Assembly (NCBI GenBank): GCA_028278625.1
Contig: JANQDY010000068.1
Span: 1 to 33,648, forward strand
Source: Thermodesulfobacteriota bacterium
GTDB taxonomy: Bacteria > Desulfobacterota > DSM-4660 > Desulfatiglandales > Desulfatiglandaceae
Reading direction: 5' to 3'
DNA: 33,648 nt
The stretch's first letter is position 1; every line of letters starts with the position of its first letter. Both the position numbers and the translations under genes were made by a program. Below, piece after piece: positions 14,731 to 24,269 of the stretch. The notes beneath the pieces are model-generated. The model saw only the letters and a program-made list of their open reading frames with translations. It did not search any database and was not told the DNA's origin.

Positions 14731-17700
14731 CTACGCGCCGTTTTTTTTGGGCTCTTTTGCGCGGGTTTTGTCTTCGCGCAGCCAGCTGGACATAATATAA
14801 ACAATATTCTTGTATAGGGTGGGGTACTCTTCGAGAATCTCTTCGAAATCCCTGCTGGTGATCATCAACATTCGACATTCACTCACACACTTTGCAGTGG
14901 CCGAGCGCCCTTTTTTATCTATTACGGCGATTTCCCCGAAGCAGCCCGGGGGGTCAACGCTCACCAGCAATTTGTCGTTTTCATTAACAATATCTACCCT
15001 GCCCTCCAGGACAAGATAAAGGGCGTCGCCCGGATCCCCCACCCTGAAAAGCACTTGGCCCGCTTCAAAACTCACTTCCTGAGCGATCTGCGCCACAATG
15101 ATCATGTCGGTGATGGAAAATCCCCTGAAAAGCGGGACCTTTCTCAAAAAATGGATCTTTTCAAGTACCGGTATCATATCCTCGGCTTCCTCCAAGAATG
15201 ACTTGAACCGCGGTTGCATTTCCGGCGGTACATCCAGGATTGCCGATACTCCCAGCCAGCGGTCGCTTTGCAGCAGGATGTGTTCATAGACATCCTCAAT
15301 GGTCAGATGGGGACCCGGCAGATGATCCACATTCCGAAGCAATCCATCTTCAAATCTGACCGCATCCAGCAGCCTGAAAAATTCCGGATTCTGTCCTTTT
15401 CGAGCCCTTGACAGGCTGTCGAGATACTCGATGGATTTCCCCTTCACGTGCTCGGTACTTCCTGGCATGATGCGCGTGATGCGGTAGTATGAATCAAATA
15501 CCCCCAGATCGGGATAGAACATATCAGATATTTTGAAAACGCACCAGATCCGATGTTCAATGCTTCTGGCCAGTTCGATCAGAAGCAGGCTTTCCCGGTT
15601 CCATGATTTAACCACCGAATAATAGCGGCAGTATCTTGTACACAAAGTGATCTCCTCCGGCAAATGGTCCAGAAGCCGACTGCAGTCGAGATCCGGTTCA
15701 TCTTCCCTGATCCTTCCAAATACGTTCAGTATTTCCTCTCTGATCTGAGGTACGTTTAATTCTTTCAGCATGTTGAGCAGAAAGTCTATGGTGCCGGGAG
15801 ATGGAATGGCTCTTAAACTTCTTAAGCATTTGCGCAATTCAAAACGGGATTTGGCATCTATGATAGAAGCGATCATTCGTGAAATGATGGGGAGAGTCGC
15901 TTTTCCCAGAAAGGCGAGGCTTTCATTAAATCTGTCAAAATCCTTGATATTCTCATACCCGACATTTTCCAGGTATTCAACGAAAAGGGCCGCATCATCA
16001 AGCCTGGCCAGGGCTCTTAGGATGGTATGGAAAGATCTTTCGGGGTCCATGCCGAAATGCCGCCGGATGTCATCCTTCAAATGTCCCAGGTTCAGACGCC
16101 CCGCCAGCCAGATGCCGGCCAGGGCCCTTTCCGTGTTGCCGGACTGAATCAGGACTTCCGCCTCATCCGCCACCTTCCGCTTCAAGTCCTCAATTTCCGT
16201 GCCATAGGCGATGGCCAGTATATAACGCCGGTATAAGATGGATAGCGGTCTTTTCATCCAATCCAAAACAACGCTTTCATGTGAAGTGCCCAAGTAAGCA
16301 ATGACTTTAAGAGAGGTCAGTTTCAGGGTTTCATCGGATTCCGTTTCAAACATCCTTTCAAGCCGTTCAATCAACGGCAGGATTTTCAGATCATTCACAA
16401 CGGATATGGCTTCCAGTCTCACATCTCGATCTTCGCTATCCAACAGCTCCACCAGAATATAGTTCAGGCTCGATGAATGGTTGTTACGGATGATATTCAA
16501 GATATAGAGGTAGTCGAACCGGTCTTGGGTTCCCGAAACCACCTTCTCATACTGATCAACAATATAACTGTCCCCCATTCGCACCAGGGAACTCTGAGCG
16601 CCGGAAAGGGGAAGACGTCTGAGCACCGATGTTTTGAGCGACGATATGTAATGCTCCGGAATCCTTATCACCACGGCGATCATTACGCCCAAAAAGGCCA
16701 TGATCAAAAAACAGTAAAGGGGCAGGGCCGCCTGTTGGGGCGGCAAGGCCACAAAAAAACCGCAGATGACAATCACCACCAACGGTTTGATGAGCAGTTT
16801 AGAGTAGAGCCTCAGGGCGTTACAGAGCCTTTCAGGAACCGAGAACATGAGTACCTGATAGGCTGCATCAAAAATAATGCGCCGAATCAATTCATTGACG
16901 CCGCACGCCACAACGGTCCCCCAGAAGAGAAGGTCTTCATAACCGCTCCCGCCCAGAAAATAGAATCCGAGTACAAACAAGAGGTTCGGGATCAATAGCA
17001 GCGGGTAAGCGAAAAGAATCTGACCGTTAAACCATAAACGGGTGAAAAAGTAGATGAAGGCAAGCTGCAAAAATACTTGAAAAAGACTGATGAACGCCTT
17101 GTAATCCCCTATGAATTCCGTCTTTGGATCAGGGCTGTCCGGTTTCTCCAATTGGACCGTCTCAACCGCCGGCACCGCTGGAAACCGCGCATTCACCCGG
17201 GTATCGAACAGCACCTTGAAAAAGAGGTTGAAAACACCGATCAAGATGGTGAGTAAAATGATGGATCGAATGATCCGGTATTTCTTTTGGGATGAAAAAA
17301 AAGTGGTGAACTTCACCCGCTCGCCCGCATCAGCGGTGAGAATCTGAGATCTGTACCTGGCGAAAATGTAGGAAACGATCAGGTAGCTGATGGAACTGAT
17401 GGCCATGGTCAGTATCAGAAATCCTAAAGGGCGATCGGCCGGGATCATGGGGACCACGCATCTTCCTGAGATAAAGGCGGCGGTTCCTCCTGAAAAGAGG
17501 AAGAGGTTTTGTATCTTTCGGGATTCCCGAATATCGATGCAGTAATTGATAAGGGTCCAGGTCTGAACAATAATGAAATCATCCAAGATGTCATAGATCA
17601 CGAAGTAGAGGGATGCGGGGAAGAACTGCTGCTGAAAGCCGGGCAGAAAAAGGGGTACCAGATAGAGCAACAGCGAGCAGCCGATCAGAAAAAGGATGTC

Positions 17701-17976
17701 CCGTTTAATGCGATATTCAAAGGATACTTTCGGGTTCAGCACGTGATAGAGAAAATAGAAAACAATGAATCCGACGCCAGCAAAACCGTACAGGAAGAAA
17801 TAGGGTCGCTGGTTGAGCCCTCCCTCAAAACCCGGGGTGGTCTGTATGGCTGTCAGAAAGTTGCTTTTGGTAAAGGATGTGATAACGGTGAAACAGGATA
17901 TATTGAAGAAAACAAACAGACATAACCCGATAATCAACTGAACATGACTGCGACTGGCATCTGTTCGGTTCCACAT
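14731..17976 (-). CDS. NTT/MFS-like membrane protein fused to HEAT repeats and a cyclic-nucleotide-binding domain
   Basis: This 1081-residue protein has three parts. Residues ~10-450 hold about twelve membrane segments resembling the nucleotide-exchange (NTT, ATP/ADP translocase-like) branch of MFS carriers; VQTWTLINYCIDIRESRK is the equivalent of a signature seen in the smaller carrier of this cluster. Residues ~455-900 are helical and HEAT-like (e.g. DSEDRDVRLEAISVVNDL). Residues ~944-1065 form a cNMP-binding domain with FGE at 1013-1015 and RSATA from 1024; these keep the Glu and Arg that usually hold the cyclic nucleotide, so binding looks possible. The cytoplasmic parts could gate transport. 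The gene follows the L,D-transpeptidase-like gene by 21 nt and is the last of its operon. The ribosome-binding site is weak. The transported compound is not known. Confidence 0.88.
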   Translation of the reverse strand: MWNRTDASRSHVQLIIGLCLFVFFNISCFTVITSFTKSNFLTAIQTTPGFEGGLNQRPYFFLYGFAGVGFIVFYFLYHVLNPKVSFEYRIKRDILFLIGCSLLLYLVPLFLPGFQQQFFPASLYFVIYDILDDFIIVQTWTLINYCIDIRESRKIQNLFLFSGGTAAFISGRCVVPMIPADRPLGFLILTMAISSISYLIVSYIFARYRSQILTADAGERVKFTTFFSSQKKYRIIRSIILLTILIGVFNLFFKVLFDTRVNARFPAVPAVETVQLEKPDSPDPKTEFIGDYKAFISLFQVFLQLAFIYFFTRLWFNGQILFAYPLLLIPNLLFVLGFYFLGGSGYEDLLFWGTVVACGVNELIRRIIFDAAYQVLMFSVPERLCNALRLYSKLLIKPLVVIVICGFFVALPPQQAALPLYCFLIMAFLGVMIAVVIRIPEHYISSLKTSVLRRLPLSGAQSSLVRMGDSYIVDQYEKVVSGTQDRFDYLYILNIIRNNHSSSLNYILVELLDSEDRDVRLEAISVVNDLKILPLIERLERMFETESDETLKLTSLKVIAYLGTSHESVVLDWMKRPLSILYRRYILAIAYGTEIEDLKRKVADEAEVLIQSGNTERALAGIWLAGRLNLGHLKDDIRRHFGMDPERSFHTILRALARLDDAALFVEYLENVGYENIKDFDRFNESLAFLGKATLPIISRMIASIIDAKSRFELRKCLRSLRAIPSPGTIDFLLNMLKELNVPQIREEILNVFGRIREDEPDLDCSRLLDHLPEEITLCTRYCRYYSVVKSWNRESLLLIELARSIEHRIWCVFKISDMFYPDLGVFDSYYRITRIMPGSTEHVKGKSIEYLDSLSRARKGQNPEFFRLLDAVRFEDGLLRNVDHLPGPHLTIEDVYEHILLQSDRWLGVSAILDVPPEMQPRFKSFLEEAEDMIPVLEKIHFLRKVPLFRGFSITDMIIVAQIAQEVSFEAGQVLFRVGDPGDALYLVLEGRVDIVNENDKLLVSVDPPGCFGEIAVIDKKGRSATAKCVSECRMLMITSRDFEEILEEYPTLYKNIVYIMSSWLREDKTRAKEPKKNGA

Positions 17977-17997
17977 GGTGTCGATTCCGGATAGGCG

Positions 17998-19659
17998 CTA
18001 ATTGAGTTTCAACCTCTTACGGTCATGATCATAGGTACTGCTGACCCGGCGCAGCTCCCTCACGAAGGGTATCGGCATACGGTTGTAAAATTGAATGGTC
18101 TCAGGCGCATATTCCGCCTCGTAAAGGGGTATGTTCCGGTAGGTGTCCCCCTTGTAAGCGCTTTTCTGAACGAACCTGGATGCAGGCGCCTGATCAAAGA
18201 TCACTTTCCCCTGATCATCATAGTGATAACCGTCTTTGTACAGCCATTTATAGAAGGATTCTCGATCCGCCGGTGCTCTTCGTTTGTGGGGCTTCTTGTT
18301 TCTCAAGGAATAGGCATGGAAGTATTTAACGCCCATCACCTCCGGCACTCCGTCGCCGTTTATATCAAATACATCAAAATGGTTGCTCTTGTTCCGAAAG
18401 GTGGTCACTTTCGAGAGGATCTTCTCATCTGACGGGAGTATTTGCCTGAGTTCGGATATATGCCCGGCGTTCACATGGGTACACCCGTGGGACATGGGGC
18501 CCCGGCTGAGCAGCCACAGATGCGGGTAAGGTTTTCCCGTTCGGCTGTTCTCCGTATTCCGTCGCCATGCCTCGGGAATGAACTTATTTTTCCTGGTATC
18601 GATATTGAACCACAGGGTATGAAATGAATTGTGCAGCGTTTTGCCCACATGCATGTACGGAAGCCAGGGCAAATACCCGTAGCAGACCTTGTCGGGGATG
18701 TGATCGATGATCCGGGTACGCTGGTGTATCATAAGGTTCCGTTTTCCGGGGCAGGGATAAAGGGGCATTTCCTGTCCGCCGTACTTGGCGTACTGATTGA
18801 GGGTTCCCACCGGGTAGATGGCGGTAAACTCGTAGAAATCGAGGTCCGTTCCTTTGAAGGGATAGATGTCCTTGGTTGCCAGCCGAAAGAGTTCCACGGA
18901 GGCCTTGTAAAAGGACTCCCACCCAAGGGCGCTCTGAAGATCCTCTTCGTAGACGCCGTATCGGGTGATGGCATTTTTGAGCTTCTCCTTCAAACGCCAC
19001 GTCAATTCGGTGACCCAAACCCTGGTGGGCAGCATGTCGTTGATAAGCCCCAGGCTTTCCTGAATGGTGGGTGCCTTTTGGATAAAGGGTCTTAGCCGGC
19101 TCGCCCAGCGGCGCATCTCCCGATCGAAATCGATGTCAATGTGAAAAACCCTTCCGGGATTGAGCTTCTTGAGGAGTTCGAGACTCATCTTTTCATAGGC
19201 GGCGGGTGCCATCCGGCCTTTTTCACGGGCCATTTTCAAAATGTTCTCGTCTTTGATGGTTTGAGCAAATTTCTCAAACCCTTTGTTCTGGGTGAGCTTG
19301 ATGACGGACCCGGTTATCAGCTCCTGGTAGGTACGGTATCGCATTGCCAGATCTTCGATGTAAGAATCGATGATCCGCTCCGACAACACAATGGTCACAC
19401 GGATCTGGTTGCCCCGGCCCAAATGGATATGGATCCGGTCCGGTTCCTGGCAGCGGGGGGCAAATCCCGTGTAGAAAGAGGGTTCAATGCGGTAATAGAA
19501 GATACCTTGGGTTGGGTTTTCCGTTGGTTTTTCCGCCAGTGCCCTTTCCTTTAAGGAGCCAATGACTGGCAACACCAAGACCATTGCCCACACAGCGAAG
19601 AAAACCGTAAAGAGGGTTCCAAAAGAGGCCCCATAACGGGGGTATTTCACGTTGATCAT
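17998..19659 (-). CDS. Membrane-anchored L,D-transpeptidase-like protein
   Basis: This 553-residue protein has one N-terminal membrane segment (~12-34), which places the rest in the periplasm. Residues ~377-410 carry HLWLLSRGPMSHGCTHVN, matching the YkuD active-site pattern with Cys393 as nucleophile and His391. The usual Arg two residues after Cys is His395 here. YkuD enzymes cross-link peptidoglycan or attach proteins to it. Residues 432-440 (DINGDGVPE) form an EF-hand/FG-GAP-like calcium loop. The large N-terminal part (~50-300) is not recognised. The start overlaps the end of the carrier gene by 4 nt (ATGA), so they are translationally coupled. The protein is far longer than a plain YkuD enzyme, so the assignment rests mainly on the active-site motif. 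Confidence 0.75.
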   Translation of the reverse strand: MINVKYPRYGASFGTLFTVFFAVWAMVLVLPVIGSLKERALAEKPTENPTQGIFYYRIEPSFYTGFAPRCQEPDRIHIHLGRGNQIRVTIVLSERIIDSYIEDLAMRYRTYQELITGSVIKLTQNKGFEKFAQTIKDENILKMAREKGRMAPAAYEKMSLELLKKLNPGRVFHIDIDFDREMRRWASRLRPFIQKAPTIQESLGLINDMLPTRVWVTELTWRLKEKLKNAITRYGVYEEDLQSALGWESFYKASVELFRLATKDIYPFKGTDLDFYEFTAIYPVGTLNQYAKYGGQEMPLYPCPGKRNLMIHQRTRIIDHIPDKVCYGYLPWLPYMHVGKTLHNSFHTLWFNIDTRKNKFIPEAWRRNTENSRTGKPYPHLWLLSRGPMSHGCTHVNAGHISELRQILPSDEKILSKVTTFRNKSNHFDVFDINGDGVPEVMGVKYFHAYSLRNKKPHKRRAPADRESFYKWLYKDGYHYDDQGKVIFDQAPASRFVQKSAYKGDTYRNIPLYEAEYAPETIQFYNRMPIPFVRELRRVSSTYDHDRKRLKLN

Positions 19660-20963
19660 GAAACAGTCATCCCTTTCCCGGTCGTGTTTTCACGTTTTCC
19701 GTATTCCTTCACCAGCAGGGGAACGATCAGGATCCAGGCCAGAATGAGCCCGATGACCATGTAATTGATCGTGACCGCCGTAACGGCCATAACCGCCTGC
19801 ATGCCGATAATGACGGCTCCGATGCCGCCTTTGGCAAACCGATAAATAAACATGTCGATCACCGCCTTGCCCTTGTATTTCTCAATATAGCTGAGCGGAA
19901 TATAGAGGATCTCTTTTGCCGAACGAAAGATGGAATAGGTAAGGCTCTTGTTGGCCAGGCGGGTACCGAATAAAACGCCCATGGTGGGCGCAAAGAAGAA
20001 GACAAAGGATCCCGCCCCCATGATGGCCGGCACCAGTATCAGAGAGAGCAACAACCCCAGGAAATGGAGCATGGGCGCGCTGATGCCGAATTGAAGCACC
20101 AATGAAATGACATTGGTTGCGCCGTAGAATTTGGCCAGATAGGCGGTTCTCGTATCCAGTTCGGTTACCTGCACCTCCAGCACCTGGTTGAACTGCAGCC
20201 CTATCAATGCCGTCACGAACTGGCTGAACATGAGCATGAGGCATATGAGAATCAGATATTTGGACCGAAACACCACGTCGAACCCGCCCCATATGCCGCC
20301 GGTTTCCGATTCGTCCTTGGCCGCGGTGGACTTTTTCCGCCGGCTCGTGTTCAGCGCCGTTCCCACCTTGCCGTTGGCGTGGGCAAACAACCAAACACCC
20401 AATATCAACGCTCCGCAACCCACGAACAGCAGGTTTTTGGAGCCCAGAACGGCGGCCAATTGAGAGGTCAGCACACTGGCAACGATGCCGCCGATGGAAC
20501 AGGCACCGGCCAGAAAACCATAAAGAACTTTCGCCCGCTTCTCCGAAAAGGTGGCATCACAGAAGGTCCACAGCTGCTCAATGAGAATCACCACGTAAAT
20601 GTCTTTTACGATGAATGCCGTGAGGGAAAAACCTCTGTTCTTGGCTGAAAAATAGAGATAGAAGAGGAGAAAGAAAGCGACCGCCAGAAAATTGCTCCAG
20701 GCATACAGCTGGGAAGGACGGGCCGAGCCCACGAACTTGTTGTAAACCCAGACCACCAACGCTGTTGCGCCAGCGGACACGATCCAGACATAAGGCATCT
20801 TGGATGCTCCCCATGCGGACAGAAACAGGGACTCGCAAACCGGTCGGATAAAACTATAGGAGAAAAGCACCAGAAAGAAGCAGGCGAAAAGGGGGAGGAA
20901 AAGACCTCTGTTTTCCCCAGCCGCCGCAAAGAAATTCTCATACAGCCGTTTCATGGAAGCCAT
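19656..20963 (-). CDS. NTT-like (Npt1/Npt2-type) nucleotide carrier
   Basis: This 435-residue protein has about twelve membrane segments. SFIRPVCESLFLSAWGASK near the N-terminus and EQLWTFCDATFSEKRAK plus GFLAGACSIGGIVAS (~130-165) fit the nucleotide-exchange family related to plastid and chlamydial ATP/ADP translocases. Members swap nucleotides across a membrane; in free-living bacteria the substrate is mostly untested. The start at 20963 follows GAGGA by about 7 nt; an in-frame ATG at 20954 is also possible. A hairpin (20983-21014) lies 20 nt ahead of the start. The stop overlaps the next gene by 4 nt. Confidence 0.82.
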   Translation of the reverse strand: MASMKRLYENFFAAAGENRGLFLPLFACFFLVLFSYSFIRPVCESLFLSAWGASKMPYVWIVSAGATALVVWVYNKFVGSARPSQLYAWSNFLAVAFFLLFYLYFSAKNRGFSLTAFIVKDIYVVILIEQLWTFCDATFSEKRAKVLYGFLAGACSIGGIVASVLTSQLAAVLGSKNLLFVGCGALILGVWLFAHANGKVGTALNTSRRKKSTAAKDESETGGIWGGFDVVFRSKYLILICLMLMFSQFVTALIGLQFNQVLEVQVTELDTRTAYLAKFYGATNVISLVLQFGISAPMLHFLGLLLSLILVPAIMGAGSFVFFFAPTMGVLFGTRLANKSLTYSIFRSAKEILYIPLSYIEKYKGKAVIDMFIYRFAKGGIGAVIIGMQAVMAVTAVTINYMVIGLILAWILIVPLLVKEYGKRENTTGKGMTVS

Positions 20964-20982
20964 TTTCAGTCCTCAAAAACGA

Positions 20983-21014
20983 CCATCCCGCCATGGGGCA
21001 AAATGGCGGGATGG
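20983..21014 (-). terminator. Terminator/attenuator-like hairpin ahead of the nucleotide carrier
   Basis: A perfect 12-bp stem (CCATCCCGCCAT / ATGGCGGGATGG) with an 8-nt loop lies about 90 nt after the dikinase stop. On the minus strand it is followed by TCGTTTTTGAGG. It ends only 19 nt before the carrier start codon, so it could end most dikinase transcripts, act as an attenuator or influence ribosome access. Confidence 0.7.
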
Positions 21015-21102
21015 CTAAAAGATATGGATCTAACCGAATGTTACCGGCAAACCAACGCTTCTTGTTGCATGGGTTAAAGGGGCCTCTCAAATCGATCGGC
21101 TT

Positions 21103-24100
21103 CTACGGCTGCCATTTGACTTTCTCGTTCAGCGAGAAGGGCTGATGTTTCTTTTCCTTCACCCCTTTGTCAAGGGCGGCCAGGGCCGGCAGGTTACGAA
21201 TATCGCTGTTTCCCACAAATGGGCGTGTTTGAAACAGGAAGAGCTTTCCACCCACGAACCCGTATTCAATATCCCAGGGGAGAAGATCGCCACCGGCCCC
21301 TTTTTCGGGAGCAAATTCCTGTTTGATTTTGAGCGCCGCCACCACCAGGGCCTTCAGTTCCTGCTCCGTCAATACCCGCTCGGCACCGGTCGCCGGCACC
21401 ATATGACTCCCCCCCTTCCCTTCAAGAATCAGCATCCGGCGCGTGGCCGATTTGAACTGGTTCAATAGAATGGTTTCCTCGGGACTGTATAGAAGGGTCT
21501 CGGCGGGCGAGCCATCCACCGTACCGCCCACGCCCTCGGCGGTTGCAATGGTCATTCTGGACTGATCGCCGGTATCCACGTCCGCCGTGATCAACACGCC
21601 GGATTTTTCCGACGGAACCGATTCCAATACCACAATGGAGGGAAAAACCAGGTTCGGATCACTGATCACCGTCTGCCGCCATGAAAAGGAGCGATAGGTG
21701 AAAGGGGAAGCCCAGACACGCTTCACACCTTCCAGCACATCCTGAAAGGTCATGAGGTTGAAAATGGTCAGGTTGAGACCCGCTCCGTTAAAATTGGGCA
21801 TATCCTCCACGTTTGTGTCGGAACGCACGAAAACACCGATGAGCCGCCCCTTTTGTTGGTCTTTGAAAATCCCCTGGGCAGCCATCTCTTTCCTTAAGGC
21901 ACTTACGAAGGCCGGGTCCAGATGGATCTTGGAGATGGAATATCGAATGACGTCCAGCCTGGGACGAATCCATTCAGCCAGCTGTTCCGAAGACATTTTG
22001 GCGTCTTTTAAGAGCTTACCGAAAAAAGTATCATAGGTGCGTTTTACATAAGCACTGAGCAACTCCCCTTGAACCGCAATCCCCTTGCCCTTTAGCTTTT
22101 TGGGCACCACCACTTTGGCATTTTGAAAATGGGCATGATAAATGCCAAAGGGAATCACCACCCCGCGAGCCACATTATTGGGGAAATGGTATTTCAACTC
22201 ACCCAGAAATGCGGCCTTCGGTCCGCAAACGACGCCTGAATCCTTCCGTCTCAGATCATCCAACCCCATTACCCGGGTCTCTTTTAAGTTCAACCGGTCG
22301 GCGTCAATGGCCAGTTTGCTGGATTGCCCTTTGATGTCCGCATCGCCGGTCCGCTTTACGTTCTTTTCATATTCCGAAAGGATCAAATGATCCGTTTGAT
22401 CCATCTTGCCGGCTTCCTTCAGAATAATCCGTCCCATGGGGGTGACCGCATAGAAGAGGGGACGGCCCTTAACCGCGTCGAGACGTTTGTACAGAGCATT
22501 CAGGAAGACGGCGTTGGGAACGCCCAAAGCCCGGGCCAGCAGTTGCACATGGGAAACCACGTTCCCTTCGTCTTTTGTGATAATCCCCGCCACCGGCTCG
22601 AGCTCGGCGTTGGTGCTTTCAAGGGCCAGGATATTTTCACGGGTGTAGGGCTGATCCTCATGGAAGAACTCGAGGGGACCCATTGCCAATCCAGGGTTCA
22701 AGGCCCTGACACCTTCCACATAGGTTTTGCCGAGAATGTGATGTTTAAGATCCAGCTTGCTCAGGATGACGGAGCGAACCGATTTTACGATGTTGGCATA
22801 GGCCATGAGCGGGCTGGATCGGATAATATCGTCGTTGATCCGCTGAACCGAAGGTAAAAGATAAACCCAGGGTTCCCACACCTCGGAAAAGGCGGTCCGG
22901 ATAGAGGCCTGTGCCCATTCAACGGCAAGACCTGCACGATTGAGGGAGCGGTTTGCATCTCCCAGGGTGAGATTTTCCCGGTGCAGCAGTTTGTCAATGG
23001 TCCGGACCCCCGTTTCATACTCCCGATGGCTCATGAGTCCGGCCCCGTAACTACCGGCCAGCGTGTCCTTTAATATGTCCAGAAGCTCGCGCACGGTCCA
23101 ATCCCTGTCCAGATCCATGAGCCGGTTGGTGGTCATGAGGATGAGCAGGTTCGCCGAGACATTTAGATTGACCAGGGTCACCGCCTCCTCGGGCTTGACT
23201 TCCTTTAAGGCAACGGTCTCGCGGGAGACAACCACCAGGTCGGCCAGGTTTCGAAGCAGCCTTAAGGGGGCGTTTTTGGGGATATCCAGGATTTTCTTGA
23301 TGAGCGCCTTGATGCCGGGATCCGAAATATCGGGGAGATATTCTTTCAGCTGGTTTTTATCCACATTTGTCAGGCTTCTGATCAGTTCAATGAGACGCGG
23401 ATAATTCTTCTGGTTTTTCTTGTCCTGGGGGTGCTTTTTCCGGAAATCCTCGATGAGGGGCATAAGGCCCGGGGAGAGGCGGTTATGGACGAGGTCTTTC
23501 ACCGGTTTAAAGGGTTTGTAATTTCGATACATGACCAGGGAGAGGTTTCTGATGTCCTGTACGAGGCTCAGGTTGCATTTACAGAAAAAGCGCCTTTGCA
23601 GCTCGTATTGCAGCAGGTAATTGTGAAAGTCCTTCCAGTCCGGAAGGGCATAATACTTGGCAAAAAAGATGGGCGCATATTTGACCTCGTACTCGGATCC
23701 GGAAATACCGCCGTATGCCCGGGCCATGGTCAGTTTCGATTCCGGATGGGTCTCCATGTAGAATTTCTCAAGCAGAAATCCCTTGACCAGACGGTGATGG
23801 TCCGGGTTCTCGTCCCACAGAAATACTTCGTTTGAAAAGATGTTTCCCACGTACACGCCGTGTTTGGCGAGGGTCTTCGCATATTTGTTCCGATATGCCG
23901 AACAGAAAAGCTGGCCCACTCCCTGCAGTTCTCCGCACGGGTTTGGGCGGACCCGCATATTCTTGTCCGCAACCGGTGCCAGTTTGCCGTTTTTGCACGT
24001 GCAGGTGTTGATGGTAAAGGGCCCTTTTCGCTTCTTCAGGATGGTCTTATAGGCACTTTTCAGTTCCTTTTTTTCCTTTTTGGAAAGCTCGGCCCATCCG

Positions 24101-24156
24101 GAGCCTGAAAAAAACAGAACACTTAACGGAATCAGCAGCCACCATAATTTTTTCAT
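21103..24156 (-). CDS. Exported PEP-synthase/PPDK/glucan-dikinase-like phosphotransferase
   Basis: This 1017-residue protein has a clear signal peptide (MKKLWWLLIPLSVLFFSGSGWA). Residues ~25-480 are an unrecognised, largely helical part with six cysteines (52, 54, 74, 85, 192, 194). Residues ~515-580 resemble the phosphohistidine swivel domain, with His536 in EGNVVSHVQLLARALG. Residues ~640-980 are the ATP-grasp PPDK_N domain: GPKAAFLGELK, VRSDTNVEDMPN (~777-788), VWASPFTYRSFSWRQ (~814-828), SGVLITADV, and the end motif DIEYGF...FQTRPF (~962-980). The swivel domain comes before the ATP-grasp domain, as in alpha-glucan water dikinases and opposite to PEP synthase. No pyruvate-binding TIM barrel is seen. 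The family transfers phosphate from ATP through a histidine. The acceptor here is unknown, and ATP outside the membrane is unexpected. AAGGTGAT precedes the ATG. Confidence 0.88.
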   Translation of the reverse strand: MKKLWWLLIPLSVLFFSGSGWAELSKKEKKELKSAYKTILKKRKGPFTINTCTCKNGKLAPVADKNMRVRPNPCGELQGVGQLFCSAYRNKYAKTLAKHGVYVGNIFSNEVFLWDENPDHHRLVKGFLLEKFYMETHPESKLTMARAYGGISGSEYEVKYAPIFFAKYYALPDWKDFHNYLLQYELQRRFFCKCNLSLVQDIRNLSLVMYRNYKPFKPVKDLVHNRLSPGLMPLIEDFRKKHPQDKKNQKNYPRLIELIRSLTNVDKNQLKEYLPDISDPGIKALIKKILDIPKNAPLRLLRNLADLVVVSRETVALKEVKPEEAVTLVNLNVSANLLILMTTNRLMDLDRDWTVRELLDILKDTLAGSYGAGLMSHREYETGVRTIDKLLHRENLTLGDANRSLNRAGLAVEWAQASIRTAFSEVWEPWVYLLPSVQRINDDIIRSSPLMAYANIVKSVRSVILSKLDLKHHILGKTYVEGVRALNPGLAMGPLEFFHEDQPYTRENILALESTNAELEPVAGIITKDEGNVVSHVQLLARALGVPNAVFLNALYKRLDAVKGRPLFYAVTPMGRIILKEAGKMDQTDHLILSEYEKNVKRTGDADIKGQSSKLAIDADRLNLKETRVMGLDDLRRKDSGVVCGPKAAFLGELKYHFPNNVARGVVIPFGIYHAHFQNAKVVVPKKLKGKGIAVQGELLSAYVKRTYDTFFGKLLKDAKMSSEQLAEWIRPRLDVIRYSISKIHLDPAFVSALRKEMAAQGIFKDQQKGRLIGVFVRSDTNVEDMPNFNGAGLNLTIFNLMTFQDVLEGVKRVWASPFTYRSFSWRQTVISDPNLVFPSIVVLESVPSEKSGVLITADVDTGDQSRMTIATAEGVGGTVDGSPAETLLYSPEETILLNQFKSATRRMLILEGKGGSHMVPATGAERVLTEQELKALVVAALKIKQEFAPEKGAGGDLLPWDIEYGFVGGKLFLFQTRPFVGNSDIRNLPALAALDKGVKEKKHQPFSLNEKVKWQP

Positions 24157-24269
24157 TGATCACCTTTTAAAAAAAGATATAGACTTTGACTTTCAAACGA
24201 AGCCACAGACAATTTTATTGAGTATACCATCGACCCTGATTCATTGCAACCGAAACAAAGGCTCCCGTG
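24157..24269. promoter_or_regulatory. Divergent promoter region between dikinase and 5'-nucleotidase
   Basis: These 113 bp separate two divergent genes that both encode exported nucleotide-related proteins, so both promoters should lie here. The stretch is AT-rich. TATACC at 24223-24228 (plus) and TATATC near 24175-24180 (minus) are possible -10 boxes, but neither has a good -35 box at normal spacing. The exact promoters remain unassigned. Confidence 0.45.
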
